From Novosphingobium fuchskuhlense (GTDB taxonomy: Bacteria; Pseudomonadota; Alphaproteobacteria; Sphingomonadales; Sphingomonadaceae): 64,000 nucleotides of DNA. The DNA lies in contig NZ_KQ954244.1 of the NCBI RefSeq assembly GCF_001519075.1, positions 1,505,934-1,569,933 of the forward strand. Reading direction: 5' to 3'. The position numbers and the translations under genes were made by a program. Positions 36,677 to 45,027 of this stretch are shown one piece after another; the first letter of the stretch is position 1; each line of letters opens with the position of its first letter. The notes beneath the pieces were generated by a model. The model saw only the letters and a program-made list of their open reading frames with translations. It ran no database searches and had not been told where the DNA came from.

Positions 36677-37465
36677 GTGGAGGCTTGGATTGCCTATTCG
36701 GGACGTAACTTTGCCCGCCCGCGCTATTACGCCAACGCGCATGAGCGGGACGAGGTGGATATCGTGCCGGTGTTGATGCCGGTGCTGGACGGGCGCGCGG
36801 CGGAGACCGGGGTCGACCGTGAAGGCTTCCAGCTCGTCTCGCACCGGAGCGCAGTGCGCAATTTCCGGGACCGCGAGGAAGTGGCGCGCGTTCACCGGCG
36901 CGAGATCGAGGACCTGGTGCAGGCCGAGACGGGGGCGGATTTCGTCCATGTCGGCGCGCCGGGGCTGCTGCGGTTTTCGGAACGGTCTGGCCTTGCGGGC
37001 AGCCTCAACAATTCGATGCCGGCGCGCTTTGCGCACATCGACATTTCCGATGACACCGCGGCACAGTTTGCCAAGGCCGGCGCGAATGGGCGCGCGTTCA
37101 GCCGCTGCGCCCACTACAACGTGTGGCGCGCGCTATCCCCGGCGCCGCAAGACGTGCCGCTGGCGATGTGCGATGCGCGGTCGCTGGCGGCGGCGGACCT
37201 GATCGCGGCCGATGCGGTGTTCGACGAGCCGGGGAAGCCCGAATGGTCGTTCGAGGGGCTGGTTGTGGCGCACAATGCGGCGCACCGCTGGCACGCCTTT
37301 CTCGATCTGAACCCCGACGAGGCGATCCTGTTCAAGACCCACGACAGCGACCGCGCGCGGGCTATCCATGTGCCGCATGTGGCCTTCGATCTGCCCGGAT
37401 GTCCGGCCGATGCTCCGCCGCGGGTTAGCATCGAAATGCGCGCGACAGCGTGGTGGTGGCACTAG
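36677..37465 (+). CDS. CmcJ/NvfI-family (7-alpha-cephem-methoxylase P8-related) oxidoreductase
   Basis: 262 residues from GTG 36677, which has AGGAGG five bases upstream. Typical blocks are ARPRYYANAHERDEVDI, ARFAHIDIS (an HxD iron-ligand pair), CAHYNVWRALSPAPQDVPLA and HDSDRARAIHVPHVAF. Members are Fe(II)/2-oxoglutarate-type enzymes or relatives from bacterial and fungal secondary metabolism and unknown catabolic settings. It starts 14 bases after ligC on the same strand, so it is probably the last gene of the operon. Its role is not known; demethylation or hydroxylation of an aromatic acid is a guess from context. Confidence 0.75.
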   Translation: MEAWIAYSGRNFARPRYYANAHERDEVDIVPVLMPVLDGRAAETGVDREGFQLVSHRSAVRNFRDREEVARVHRREIEDLVQAETGADFVHVGAPGLLRFSERSGLAGSLNNSMPARFAHIDISDDTAAQFAKAGANGRAFSRCAHYNVWRALSPAPQDVPLAMCDARSLAAADLIAADAVFDEPGKPEWSFEGLVVAHNAAHRWHAFLDLNPDEAILFKTHDSDRARAIHVPHVAFDLPGCPADAPPRVSIEMRATAWWWH

Positions 37466-37582
37466 AGCAACACTTTGCAGCGCGAAGGGCCCGCGCCATC
37501 AGAAGTCTATTGCACCCACTCTCTTTATTGTTATGAATCATACCTGATCGCGCGAGCCAATCGCCGACATAGGGAGGGTACC

Positions 37583-40096
37583 ATGGCCAGATTGACGGCC
37601 GCCAAGCGCGTAATGCGTCTTGCCGGCATGACCGCAGCGATGATCTCCGTGCCTGCTTTTGCGCAGGAAGCGAGTGCGCCTCAGGCCGCCGGCGATGCTG
37701 CGGCCGCGCCTTCCACGCAGGAAATCGTCGTCACCGCGCAGTTTCGCGCGCAGAAACTGCAAGATACGCCGCTGGCGATCACCGCGGTGAACTCCGCCGT
37801 GCTCGAGGCGCGCGGGCAGACCGACATCTCGCAGATTGCGGCGCAGGCTCCGAACGTGACCCTGCGCGCGCAGCCGCAGAGCGGCGGTATCGGCCTGATC
37901 GCGTTCATCCGCGGCATCGGCCAGACCGACTTCAACTACGCGCTGGAGCCGGGCGTCGGCATCTATGTCGACGACGTCTATATCCCGACGCTGTCGAGCT
38001 CGCTGCTCGACCTCATGGATCTCGAGCGCGTCGAAGTGCTGCGCGGGCCGCAGGGCACGCTGGCGGGCAAGAACTCGATCGGCGGTGCGATCAAGCTGTT
38101 CAGCAAGAAGCCCAACGGCGAAGGCGGCGGCTATCTGCAGGCGACCTATGGCAGCTATAACCGCATCGACGTGCGCGGCGTGGCTGACCTGAAGATCACC
38201 GACCACCTGTTTGCGCGTCTTTCGGGCGCGACCAAGAACTCGGACGGCTATGTCAAGCTGCTTGACTACGGCCTGTCGCATCCGAATTCGAACGTGCCGG
38301 CCAACACCAACCAGGGCAACGGCATCGAGCGCGGCACGCTGGGCGGCCGTTCGTTCTCGGCCGGGCGCCTTGCGCTGCGGTGGGAAGCCTCGCCGGATAT
38401 CGAGGTCAACATCGCTGCCGACTACACCCGCGAGCGCAACGATGCGGGTGCGCAGGTGCTGCTCTATGGCGGCAGCCCGGCCACGACGCCGGAAGGCCTT
38501 CCGTGGCTGAAGGGCAAGGACGGCAACGCCGTGCCGCTGAGCAACGCGTTCGTGCCCTACAGCACGCGCTTCCAGCAGAGCGGCTCGGCCACTCCGGCCG
38601 GCTATGACCCGCGCTTCATCAACTACGCCAACTTCCTCGACGCGCGCACCCCGACGACGCAGGCGCCGTTCAAGCCCTATGCGGCCACCAACCAGCAGAA
38701 CTATGATGGCTGGGGCGTGACCGGCAACGTGACGGCGAAGCTGGCCGACAACCTGAGCGCGGTGTGGATTTCCTCCTTCCGCCGCTACAAGATGAGCTTC
38801 GGCTTCGACCAGGACGGCTCGCCCGTGCCGGTTGCGCAGCTTGACAACATTCTCAAGCACCGCGCGTGGAGCCAGGAACTGCGCCTCAACGGCAGCTTCA
38901 TGGACAAGCGCATCGAGTACACGCTGGGCGGGTTCTACTTCGACCAGAACGGCACGTACAACGCACGCGTCGACCTGAACTATGCGGGCATCGACTTCAT
39001 CCACGGCCCGGACAGCACCCCTTCGACCTCGAAGGCGCTGTTCTTCAACGGCACGTTCCATGTGACTGAAGCGTGGGGCGTGACAGGCGGCATCCGCCAC
39101 ACGTGGGACAAGAAGGACTACACCTACTTCCGGTCCAACCCGGACGGTACGGTGCCCGGGCCGCTGCCGTGCGAATTCTTCCTTGGCGCGCCCACCGCGG
39201 GCCCGACCGGCGTGGGCAACTCTCCGAACTGCCTCCTGATCGGCCTCTACAACGTGACCGGCCAGTTCAAGGGCGAGCGCACCGACTGGCGCGTGGAAAC
39301 CGACTACCGTTTCAGCCCGGAAGTTTTCGCCTATGCCTCGGTGGCGACGGGCTACAAGGGCGGCGGCGTGAACCCGCGTCCGTTCTTCGGTCCTTCGGCG
39401 GGTGATTGCACGAAGCTGCCCTTTGGCGCGCCGTGCAACCAGATCACCTCGTTCCAGCCGGAAACGCTGCGCACCTATGAAGCGGGCGTAAAGACCGACC
39501 TGTTCGATCGCAGGCTGCGCTTCAATGCCTCGGCGTTCTACAACAAGTACGACAACATCATCCTGACGCTGACGCGCTGCCACGGCTTCTCGCCGTGCCT
39601 CATGCCCGCCAACGTCGGCAAGGCGGATGTCTGGGGTCTGGAAGCCGAGACGACTATCCGTCCGGCCGAAGGCTTCACGCTGGATGGTTCGCTCAGCTAC
39701 CTGCACTTCAAGTACAAGGACACCGGCACCACGAATGTGCCGCTGACCAACGTCACGCCTTATACTCCGAAGTGGAACTGGAGCTTTGGCGCGCAGTATG
39801 ACTATGCGCTCAAGGCCGGCAAGATCAGCGTTCGTTTCGACGGCACGTACCAGTCGTCGATCTTCACCGAGGCCTTCAATGGCGCCGACAACCTCGTTGA
39901 CGGCCGGTTCCTGGGCAATGCCAAGGTGACCTACACCAGCCCGGACAAGGCCTGGCAGCTTTCGGGTGAAGTGCAGAACGTGTTCAACAAGTACTATTAC
40001 AACACCATCGAAGACGTGAAGAGCTCGCTGGGCGCGATCACGGCCAACCCCGGCCTGCCGCGCACCTGGGCCCTGACGCTCAAGCGCACGTTCTGA
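37583..40096 (+). CDS. TonB-dependent outer-membrane receptor (copy 1)
   Basis: 837 residues. A signal peptide (MRLAGMTAAMISVPAFAQ) is followed by a TonB-box-like EIVVTAQFR, a plug domain (IRGIGQTDFNYALEPGVGIYVDDVY, VEVLRGPQGTLAGKNSIGGAI) and a 22-strand barrel ending in an aromatic-rich C-terminal strand (TWALTLKRTF). It is close in plug sequence to the second receptor at 48204-50588. Such receptors in sphingomonads import aromatic compounds as well as siderophores; the context suggests an aromatic substrate. AGGGAGGG precedes ATG 37583. A strong terminator follows at 40121-40152. Confidence 0.92.
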   Translation: MARLTAAKRVMRLAGMTAAMISVPAFAQEASAPQAAGDAAAAPSTQEIVVTAQFRAQKLQDTPLAITAVNSAVLEARGQTDISQIAAQAPNVTLRAQPQSGGIGLIAFIRGIGQTDFNYALEPGVGIYVDDVYIPTLSSSLLDLMDLERVEVLRGPQGTLAGKNSIGGAIKLFSKKPNGEGGGYLQATYGSYNRIDVRGVADLKITDHLFARLSGATKNSDGYVKLLDYGLSHPNSNVPANTNQGNGIERGTLGGRSFSAGRLALRWEASPDIEVNIAADYTRERNDAGAQVLLYGGSPATTPEGLPWLKGKDGNAVPLSNAFVPYSTRFQQSGSATPAGYDPRFINYANFLDARTPTTQAPFKPYAATNQQNYDGWGVTGNVTAKLADNLSAVWISSFRRYKMSFGFDQDGSPVPVAQLDNILKHRAWSQELRLNGSFMDKRIEYTLGGFYFDQNGTYNARVDLNYAGIDFIHGPDSTPSTSKALFFNGTFHVTEAWGVTGGIRHTWDKKDYTYFRSNPDGTVPGPLPCEFFLGAPTAGPTGVGNSPNCLLIGLYNVTGQFKGERTDWRVETDYRFSPEVFAYASVATGYKGGGVNPRPFFGPSAGDCTKLPFGAPCNQITSFQPETLRTYEAGVKTDLFDRRLRFNASAFYNKYDNIILTLTRCHGFSPCLMPANVGKADVWGLEAETTIRPAEGFTLDGSLSYLHFKYKDTGTTNVPLTNVTPYTPKWNWSFGAQYDYALKAGKISVRFDGTYQSSIFTEAFNGADNLVDGRFLGNAKVTYTSPDKAWQLSGEVQNVFNKYYYNTIEDVKSSLGAITANPGLPRTWALTLKRTF

Positions 40097-40120
40097 TCGG
40101 CACGCGCCGGTAAGGCTTGA

Positions 40121-40152
40121 GGGCCGCTCCACTCCGGTGGGGCGGCCCTTTT
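40121..40152 (+). terminator. Rho-independent terminator after TonB receptor 1
   Basis: Twelve-base stem GGGCCGCTCCAC paired with GTGGGGCGGCCC (one G-T pair), four-base loop TCCG, followed by TTTT. It lies 25 bases after the receptor stop. Confidence 0.85.
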
Positions 40153-40197
40153 GCTTGGGCGAAACGGGTTGAAATCGGCTCGGCGCGTGATAGACCT

Positions 40198-40217
40198 ATT
40201 CTAACAATTGATAGAAT
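40198..40217. promoter_or_regulatory. Shared catabolic operator, site A (lignostilbene-type oxygenase promoter)
   Basis: The best copy of the shared palindrome: core CTAACAATTGATAG (40201-40214) inside ATTCTA...TAGAAT arms, symmetric except for one base pair. It ends 12 bases before the oxygenase ATG, where bound protein would block transcription or ribosome loading. Five further copies occur at 48150, 50702, 53927, 57692 and 60228. Confidence 0.75.
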
Positions 40218-40229
40218 GGGGCGAGGGCC

Positions 40230-41714
40230 ATGGATGCGTTTCCGCAGACGATGTATTTCACCGGTCTCAACGCGCCGGTGGGCGAGGAAGTCAGCCTGAC
40301 CGGTTTGGCCGTGGAAGGCACCTTGCCGCCGGAAGTGCGCGGCAGCTTCTACCGCGCGGTGCCCGATCCGGCCTTCCCGCCCAAGTTCGCAAACGACCAT
40401 ACGCTTTCGGGCGACGGCATGGTGAGCCGGCTTTCGTTCAACGGCGATGGCACCGCAGATTACGCGATCCGGTTCGTCGAGACCGCGCGCCATCTGGCAG
40501 AGAAGGCGGCGGGGCGGGCGCGCTTCGGCAAGTACCGCAACCCCTATACCGACGATGCCGACGTGGCGGGCGTGGATCGGACCGTGGCGAACACCACGCC
40601 CGTCTGGCACGCGGGGCGGCTGCTGATGGCGAAGGAGGACGGGCGACCCTACCGCGTCGATCCGGTCACGCTCGATACGCTGGGCTCCTATGATTTCGGT
40701 GGTGCGCTGAAGTCCGAGACAATGACCGCGCATGTGCGGATCGATCCCGTCACCAAGGAGCTGTTCTTCTATGGCTACGAGGCGGACGGCCTCGCCTCGA
40801 CGAAGGTGGCCTATTGCGTGGTCGGGCCGGACGGGGCGCTGAAATCGGAGCAGTGGTTCGATGCGCCCTACTGCGCGATGATGCACGATTTCACGATATC
40901 CGAGAACTACGCGCTGTTTCCGATCTATCCGACGACGGCGGACCTTGAGCGGCTGAAGGCGGGTGGCGAGCACTGGCACCATGAGCCCGAGACGGTATCG
41001 TGGCTGGGCGTGATGCCGCGCTATGGCGATGTTCCCGAGATCCGCTGGTTCAAGGGGCCCAAGGGCGTCCATTCCTATCACATGATGAATGCGTGGGAGG
41101 ATGCCGACGGGCTGTTGCACTTCGATGCCTGCCTCAATTCGACCAATGCCTTCGCCTTCATCCGAGAACCTTCGGGCATTCACATCCAGCCATGGGAAAT
41201 GCAGGGCGCACTGACGCGCTGGACCGTCGATCCCAAGGCGGATGGCGGCCCAGAGACACTTGCAGTCAAGGAAACGGTGATCGGGCCTCCGGGCGACTTT
41301 CCGGTGATCCCCGCGGTGCGGCAGGGCCGGCCCTATCCGCACGGCTGGATGCTGACGATGAACCCGGAGCTTCAAGGGCCGCCGCTGCCGGGCGGGCCGG
41401 TGGGCGCAATGTTCAATCTTCTGCTGCGGCTCGATATGCGCGGAGGGCCTCCGCAGGCGCTGGCCTTGCCGCCGTTGTCAGGGTTCAACGAGCCGGTGCA
41501 TGTGCCTTCGGCGACCGAGGGCCATGAGGGGTGGCTGGTGACGATTGTCGACCAGCAGATCGGCGATGATCGGTTCCTGCATCAGGCGTGGGTGCTCGAT
41601 GCGGCGAACGTGGCGGCCGGACCGGTGGCGAAGGTGACGATCCCGCATCGCCTGCGTCCGCAAGTCCACGGCTGGTGGGTCCCGCAGGCGGAACTGGACG
41701 CGGCTTCGGCATGA
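40230..41714 (+). CDS. Carotenoid-cleavage/lignostilbene-type oxygenase
   Basis: 494 residues, seven-bladed propeller family. The four iron histidines are at about 168 (TAHVRID), 219 (MMHDF), 284 (HSYHMMNAWED) and 480 (QVHGWW). Tyr102 in YRNPYTDD and Lys135 in MAKEDGRPYR match the residues that hold the 4-hydroxyl of stilbenoids in NOV1 of Novosphingobium aromaticivorans (from memory), so cleavage of a 4-hydroxy-stilbene or similar interphenyl double bond to two aldehydes is likely. It carries operator site A and overlaps the next gene (ATGA). Confidence 0.88.
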   Translation: MDAFPQTMYFTGLNAPVGEEVSLTGLAVEGTLPPEVRGSFYRAVPDPAFPPKFANDHTLSGDGMVSRLSFNGDGTADYAIRFVETARHLAEKAAGRARFGKYRNPYTDDADVAGVDRTVANTTPVWHAGRLLMAKEDGRPYRVDPVTLDTLGSYDFGGALKSETMTAHVRIDPVTKELFFYGYEADGLASTKVAYCVVGPDGALKSEQWFDAPYCAMMHDFTISENYALFPIYPTTADLERLKAGGEHWHHEPETVSWLGVMPRYGDVPEIRWFKGPKGVHSYHMMNAWEDADGLLHFDACLNSTNAFAFIREPSGIHIQPWEMQGALTRWTVDPKADGGPETLAVKETVIGPPGDFPVIPAVRQGRPYPHGWMLTMNPELQGPPLPGGPVGAMFNLLLRLDMRGGPPQALALPPLSGFNEPVHVPSATEGHEGWLVTIVDQQIGDDRFLHQAWVLDAANVAAGPVAKVTIPHRLRPQVHGWWVPQAELDAASA

Positions 41715-42628
41715 GCGCCATCGTCATTACCGGAGCCTCGGGCAACTATGGCCGCGGCCTTACCGACCGGCTGATCGCGGCAGGCCGCGCCGAGGACCTG
41801 ATCCTGATCACACGCAGCCCGGACAAGCTGGCCGACCGCGTGGAGCAGGGCTGCACCGTGCGCTATGGCGATTTCGACAAGCCGGAAACGCTGGCCGCCG
41901 CGGTGCAAGGTGCGGAACGGATGCTGCTCATTTCCGGCACGCGCGTTGGCGCCCGGGTCGTGCAGCACAAGGCGGCGATCGATGCGGCGGCCGCAGCGGG
42001 CGTGCGCCATATCGCCTATACCAGCTTCATCGGCATCGACGATCCGGCCAACCCCGCCGAAGTGCGCCACGACCATATCGAGACCGAGCGCCTGATCCGC
42101 GCCTCGGGCATGGCCTGGACCATGCTGCGCGACGCGCACTATGCCGATGCCATGATCCTGATGGCCGGCCCGGGGGTGATGCAATCGGGCCAGTGGGTGA
42201 GCAATGCGGGCGAGGGGCTGGAGGCGATGGTGTGGCGCGACGACTGCATCGCCTCTGCCGCGGCGGTGCTGACAGGCGAAGGCCATGAGGGGCAGGTCTA
42301 CAACATCACCGGCCCCGAATTGCAGACCTTCCGCGAAGTGGCGGCTATCATGGCCGAGGTGACGGAGCGGCCCGTGGCTTACGTTTCGACCACCGACGAG
42401 CAGCAATATGCCATGTTTGATGCCATGGGCATCCCGCGCCGCCCGGTGGACGACCAGAGCGTGGCGGGTATCCCGTGGAACAGCGATGACATGGTGAGCT
42501 TCGGCCGCGCGATCCGCGAGGGCTTCCTCGCGGTGTGCAGCGATGATGTCGAGCGATTGACGGGGCGCCGGGCGCGTTCGGTGCGCCAGATGATCGAGGA
42601 CAACGTGGAGATGTTGCGCAGCGTCTAG
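41711..42628 (+). CDS. NmrA-like NAD(P)-binding protein (atypical SDR)
   Basis: 305 residues. IVITGASGNYGRGLTDRLIAAG is the dinucleotide-binding motif; later blocks YTSFIGIDDP, ETERLIRASGMAWTMLRDAHY and VYNITGPELQTFREVAAIMA fit the NmrA/quinone-oxidoreductase-2-like branch. It may reduce a quinone or an aldehyde, or act as a redox sensor. ATG 41711 overlaps the oxygenase stop, so both are probably expressed together under operator site A. It converges with the BLUF gene with a four-base overlap. Confidence 0.8.
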   Translation: MSAIVITGASGNYGRGLTDRLIAAGRAEDLILITRSPDKLADRVEQGCTVRYGDFDKPETLAAAVQGAERMLLISGTRVGARVVQHKAAIDAAAAAGVRHIAYTSFIGIDDPANPAEVRHDHIETERLIRASGMAWTMLRDAHYADAMILMAGPGVMQSGQWVSNAGEGLEAMVWRDDCIASAAAVLTGEGHEGQVYNITGPELQTFREVAAIMAEVTERPVAYVSTTDEQQYAMFDAMGIPRRPVDDQSVAGIPWNSDDMVSFGRAIREGFLAVCSDDVERLTGRRARSVRQMIEDNVEMLRSV

Positions 42629-43008
42629 TGCCAGGTCGCCTTCATCGCACGGACCACGTCGGCGGTTTGCTGGAGGATATCGTCGAGCTGTTCGGACAGG
42701 AAAGCCCTGGGGTCACGGTAGGCCATGGCCCACGCTCCGTAGCGGCGTGACACGAGCGGCGCATCGGCCAGGACTGTAAGGCTGTGGTGGCGCGGATCGC
42801 CGATGATGCGCCGAAGCGCTGCCCGCACGGCATCTTCGGGGCCTTCGAGTACTTGTGCGAACCGGCCGCGGTGCAGCGTCAGCACGCTGGAGACGCCGAT
42901 CCGGGCGTTGCGATCTTCGGAGCGGGCGCAGATTTCGTGCGCCTGCCGCAAGGCCTCGTCGTGCGAGCCAACCGCGACGCTGGTGTAGGACAACTTCCAC
43001 AGGCGCAT
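42625..43008 (-). CDS. BLUF-domain blue-light photoreceptor protein
   Basis: 127 residues, a single BLUF domain with a short C-terminal helix region. Flavin-site residues are conserved: Tyr8 in LSYTS, Asn34 in RNARIG, Gln52 in GRFAQVLEG, Trp93 and Met95 in GAWAM. Such short BLUF proteins sense blue light through FAD and act by binding partner proteins. No output domain or obvious partner is encoded next to it. It lies on the opposite strand between the NmrA-like gene and the dienelactone hydrolase. Confidence 0.85.
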   Translation of the reverse strand: MRLWKLSYTSVAVGSHDEALRQAHEICARSEDRNARIGVSSVLTLHRGRFAQVLEGPEDAVRAALRRIIGDPRHHSLTVLADAPLVSRRYGAWAMAYRDPRAFLSEQLDDILQQTADVVRAMKATWH

Positions 43009-43161
43009 GGGCGGATGGGTCCTGCCGGTCCCCCCCGCACCCGTTGCGCGGTCATGGAACGCTAACTTGTGGTAGGCTTTCCCCGCGGAATTGGAAGAGG
43101 GCGGGCGGCCACGCGGCCCAAAAGTACCAGCAGGTGTGGCCGCAGTGCCGCTATCACGCTC

Positions 43162-44034
43162 CTAGAGGTTCGCCGCGTAGAGCGCGAGCATACGGCTCCA
43201 TGCCTTTTCGGCCTGCACCTTGTCGTAGATCGGGGCGTCGATCGTGCACCAGCCGTGCTGGGCGGGGTAGACTTCGACCTCGGCGGGGCGACCGGCGGCC
43301 TTGGCGGCGGCGGCAAGGGCGGTCTTGTCGCTGGGCGCGCTGGCATCGTCGTTCTGGGCGATGGCGAAGAGGAAGCCGGCCTTTGTTTTGGCGAGCAGGT
43401 TGACCGGGCTGTCTGCGTCGGGGCCGACAAGGCCCGCGCCATGGAACGAGGCTGCGGCGCCGACGCGGGTGGGCACGGCGGCGGCGGTGCGCACGGTGTA
43501 GGGGCCGCCCATGCAATAGCCGCAGGTGCCGATGCGCCTGGTGGTATCGACTTCGGCTTGCGCATCGAGCCATGCAACAAAGGCCTTGGCGTCGCTCATC
43601 GTGCCGGCTGGGGTGATACCGGCGATCAGAGGCTTCAGTTTCGCCTGACCTTCAGGCGTGCGCCACGCGACGAGCGAATCGAGGACCGGGGCGACGGCGC
43701 CGCGGTAGTAGTGGTTGACGACGAGGACGGCATAACCGGCAGAGGCAAGGCGGGCGGCCATGGTCTTGTAGGCCTCGCGCAGGCCGGCGATATCGGGCCA
43801 CATGATGACGGCGGGATGCTTGCCGGTTTCGGGCGCGTAGAACCAGGCATCGACCTTGCCATCAGGCGTGGTGACGGTGACCGCGCGGCCCTTGACGGGG
43901 AGTGCGCCCGGCGCAGGCTCGGCCATGCTGCAACCGGGCAGGCTGGCGAGCACGGCGGCGCTGGCACCGGCGGCGCCGAACTCGCGGCGGCTGAGCCAGA
44001 GGGCGTTTTCGGCTTCGGTCTGTTCGTCACACAT
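43162..44034 (-). CDS. Exported dienelactone-hydrolase-family protein
   Basis: 290 residues from ATG 44034. An RREF twin-arginine-like motif and hydrophobic stretch end in a possible lipobox (ASLPGC), so the protein is exported, perhaps membrane-anchored. The alpha/beta-hydrolase core has the cysteine nucleophile in GTCGYCMGGPYTV and a C-terminal AQHGW histidine; the acid residue is probably in AQNDDASA. Dienelactone hydrolases open lactones; this exported branch also includes esterases. It is downstream of the SDR and MFS genes on the same strand. Confidence 0.85.
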   Translation of the reverse strand: MCDEQTEAENALWLSRREFGAAGASAAVLASLPGCSMAEPAPGALPVKGRAVTVTTPDGKVDAWFYAPETGKHPAVIMWPDIAGLREAYKTMAARLASAGYAVLVVNHYYRGAVAPVLDSLVAWRTPEGQAKLKPLIAGITPAGTMSDAKAFVAWLDAQAEVDTTRRIGTCGYCMGGPYTVRTAAAVPTRVGAAASFHGAGLVGPDADSPVNLLAKTKAGFLFAIAQNDDASAPSDKTALAAAAKAAGRPAEVEVYPAQHGWCTIDAPIYDKVQAEKAWSRMLALYAANL

Positions 44035-44112
44035 GGGTTGGGCCTTTGGTTGGGGGAACGGTCGCGCGAGGAAGATTATCGCAGCGGGTAGGCCGCGCAA
44101 GCGTCTCTCAGG

Positions 44113-45027
44113 TCAGGTTAGATCGCTCAGGCCGATGATCGTTCCGGCTTCGGCAGCGGCCATCGCGGCGCGGCGGAGGCGTTCGATCTCGAGCCGGGCG
44201 GGCGGGGCTTCTTCGTCCGGAAGGGCAGCGAGGCTCTTTTCGTAGATAGCGCGGAAGTCGTCGGCAAATTCGGGGTGGGTGAGGATGAGACCGTCGCCGC
44301 GTTCCATGCCGGCGAGGATCTTGGTGCCGACTTCGTACGGGTCCATGCCGGCTTCGAAGGCGGTGCCGAACTGTTCGAGTTCGCTGCGGTCGGCGGGGGC
44401 AAAGCCGCTCTCGGCAAAGGCTTCGGGTCGCTTGAGCGCGGAATCCCACGCGTTGGTGCGGGTGAGCGCGGGGCAGCAGAGCGAGCAGCCAATGCCGTGG
44501 GGCGCGAGATTGTAGCGCAGCGACTCGGTGAGACCGCGCACCGCGAACTTGCTGGCGGTGTAGATGCCCGCCTGTGGCCCCGGCAGGAACGCGGCCATGC
44601 TGGCGACGTTGACGACGTGGCGGCGGCCGGTGGCGGCCTTGAGGCTGGGCAGGAAGCTGACGAGGCCATTGACCACCCCGCCGAAGTTGACGCCCATGAT
44701 CCAGTCGTAATCGGCGTAGCTCGCCTCGTCCGTGGGCCCGAAGACGCTGACCCCGGCGTTGTTGACGAGGACGTGGACCGCCCCGAAGCGTGCCTCCACT
44801 TGCGTGGCAGCGGCGGCGAAAGCGGCGCGGTCGGTGACGTCGAGCTTGACGAAGAGCGGCTCCTCCCGGCCCTTGGCGGCGAACCACGCGGCGGTCTGGG
44901 CGCGGTGGTCCTCGTTGCGGTAGCTCAGGGCAAGGCGCAGGCCCGCATCGCTGAAGGCCTGCGCGACACCGAGGCCAATGCCGGTGACGCCGCCGGTGAT
45001 GAAGGCGACTTGTCCTTGGAAACTCAT
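44113..45027 (-). CDS. Short-chain dehydrogenase similar to C-alpha-dehydrogenases LigD/LigL
   Basis: 304 residues. The cofactor motif is FITGGVTGIGLGVA, NNAG follows, and the catalytic pair is in YTASK. SVFGPTDEASYADYDWIMGV followed by NGLVSFLPSL matches the LigD/LigL pattern (recalled from SYK-6), and the C-terminal region with FRAIYEKSLAALP is also of that type. LigD/LigL oxidise the benzylic alcohol of lignin beta-aryl ethers with NAD+. Substrate here is not proven; related SDRs act on other secondary alcohols. ATG 45027 overlaps the MFS stop (ATGA). Confidence 0.82.
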   Translation of the reverse strand: MSFQGQVAFITGGVTGIGLGVAQAFSDAGLRLALSYRNEDHRAQTAAWFAAKGREEPLFVKLDVTDRAAFAAAATQVEARFGAVHVLVNNAGVSVFGPTDEASYADYDWIMGVNFGGVVNGLVSFLPSLKAATGRRHVVNVASMAAFLPGPQAGIYTASKFAVRGLTESLRYNLAPHGIGCSLCCPALTRTNAWDSALKRPEAFAESGFAPADRSELEQFGTAFEAGMDPYEVGTKILAGMERGDGLILTHPEFADDFRAIYEKSLAALPDEEAPPARLEIERLRRAAMAAAEAGTIIGLSDLT

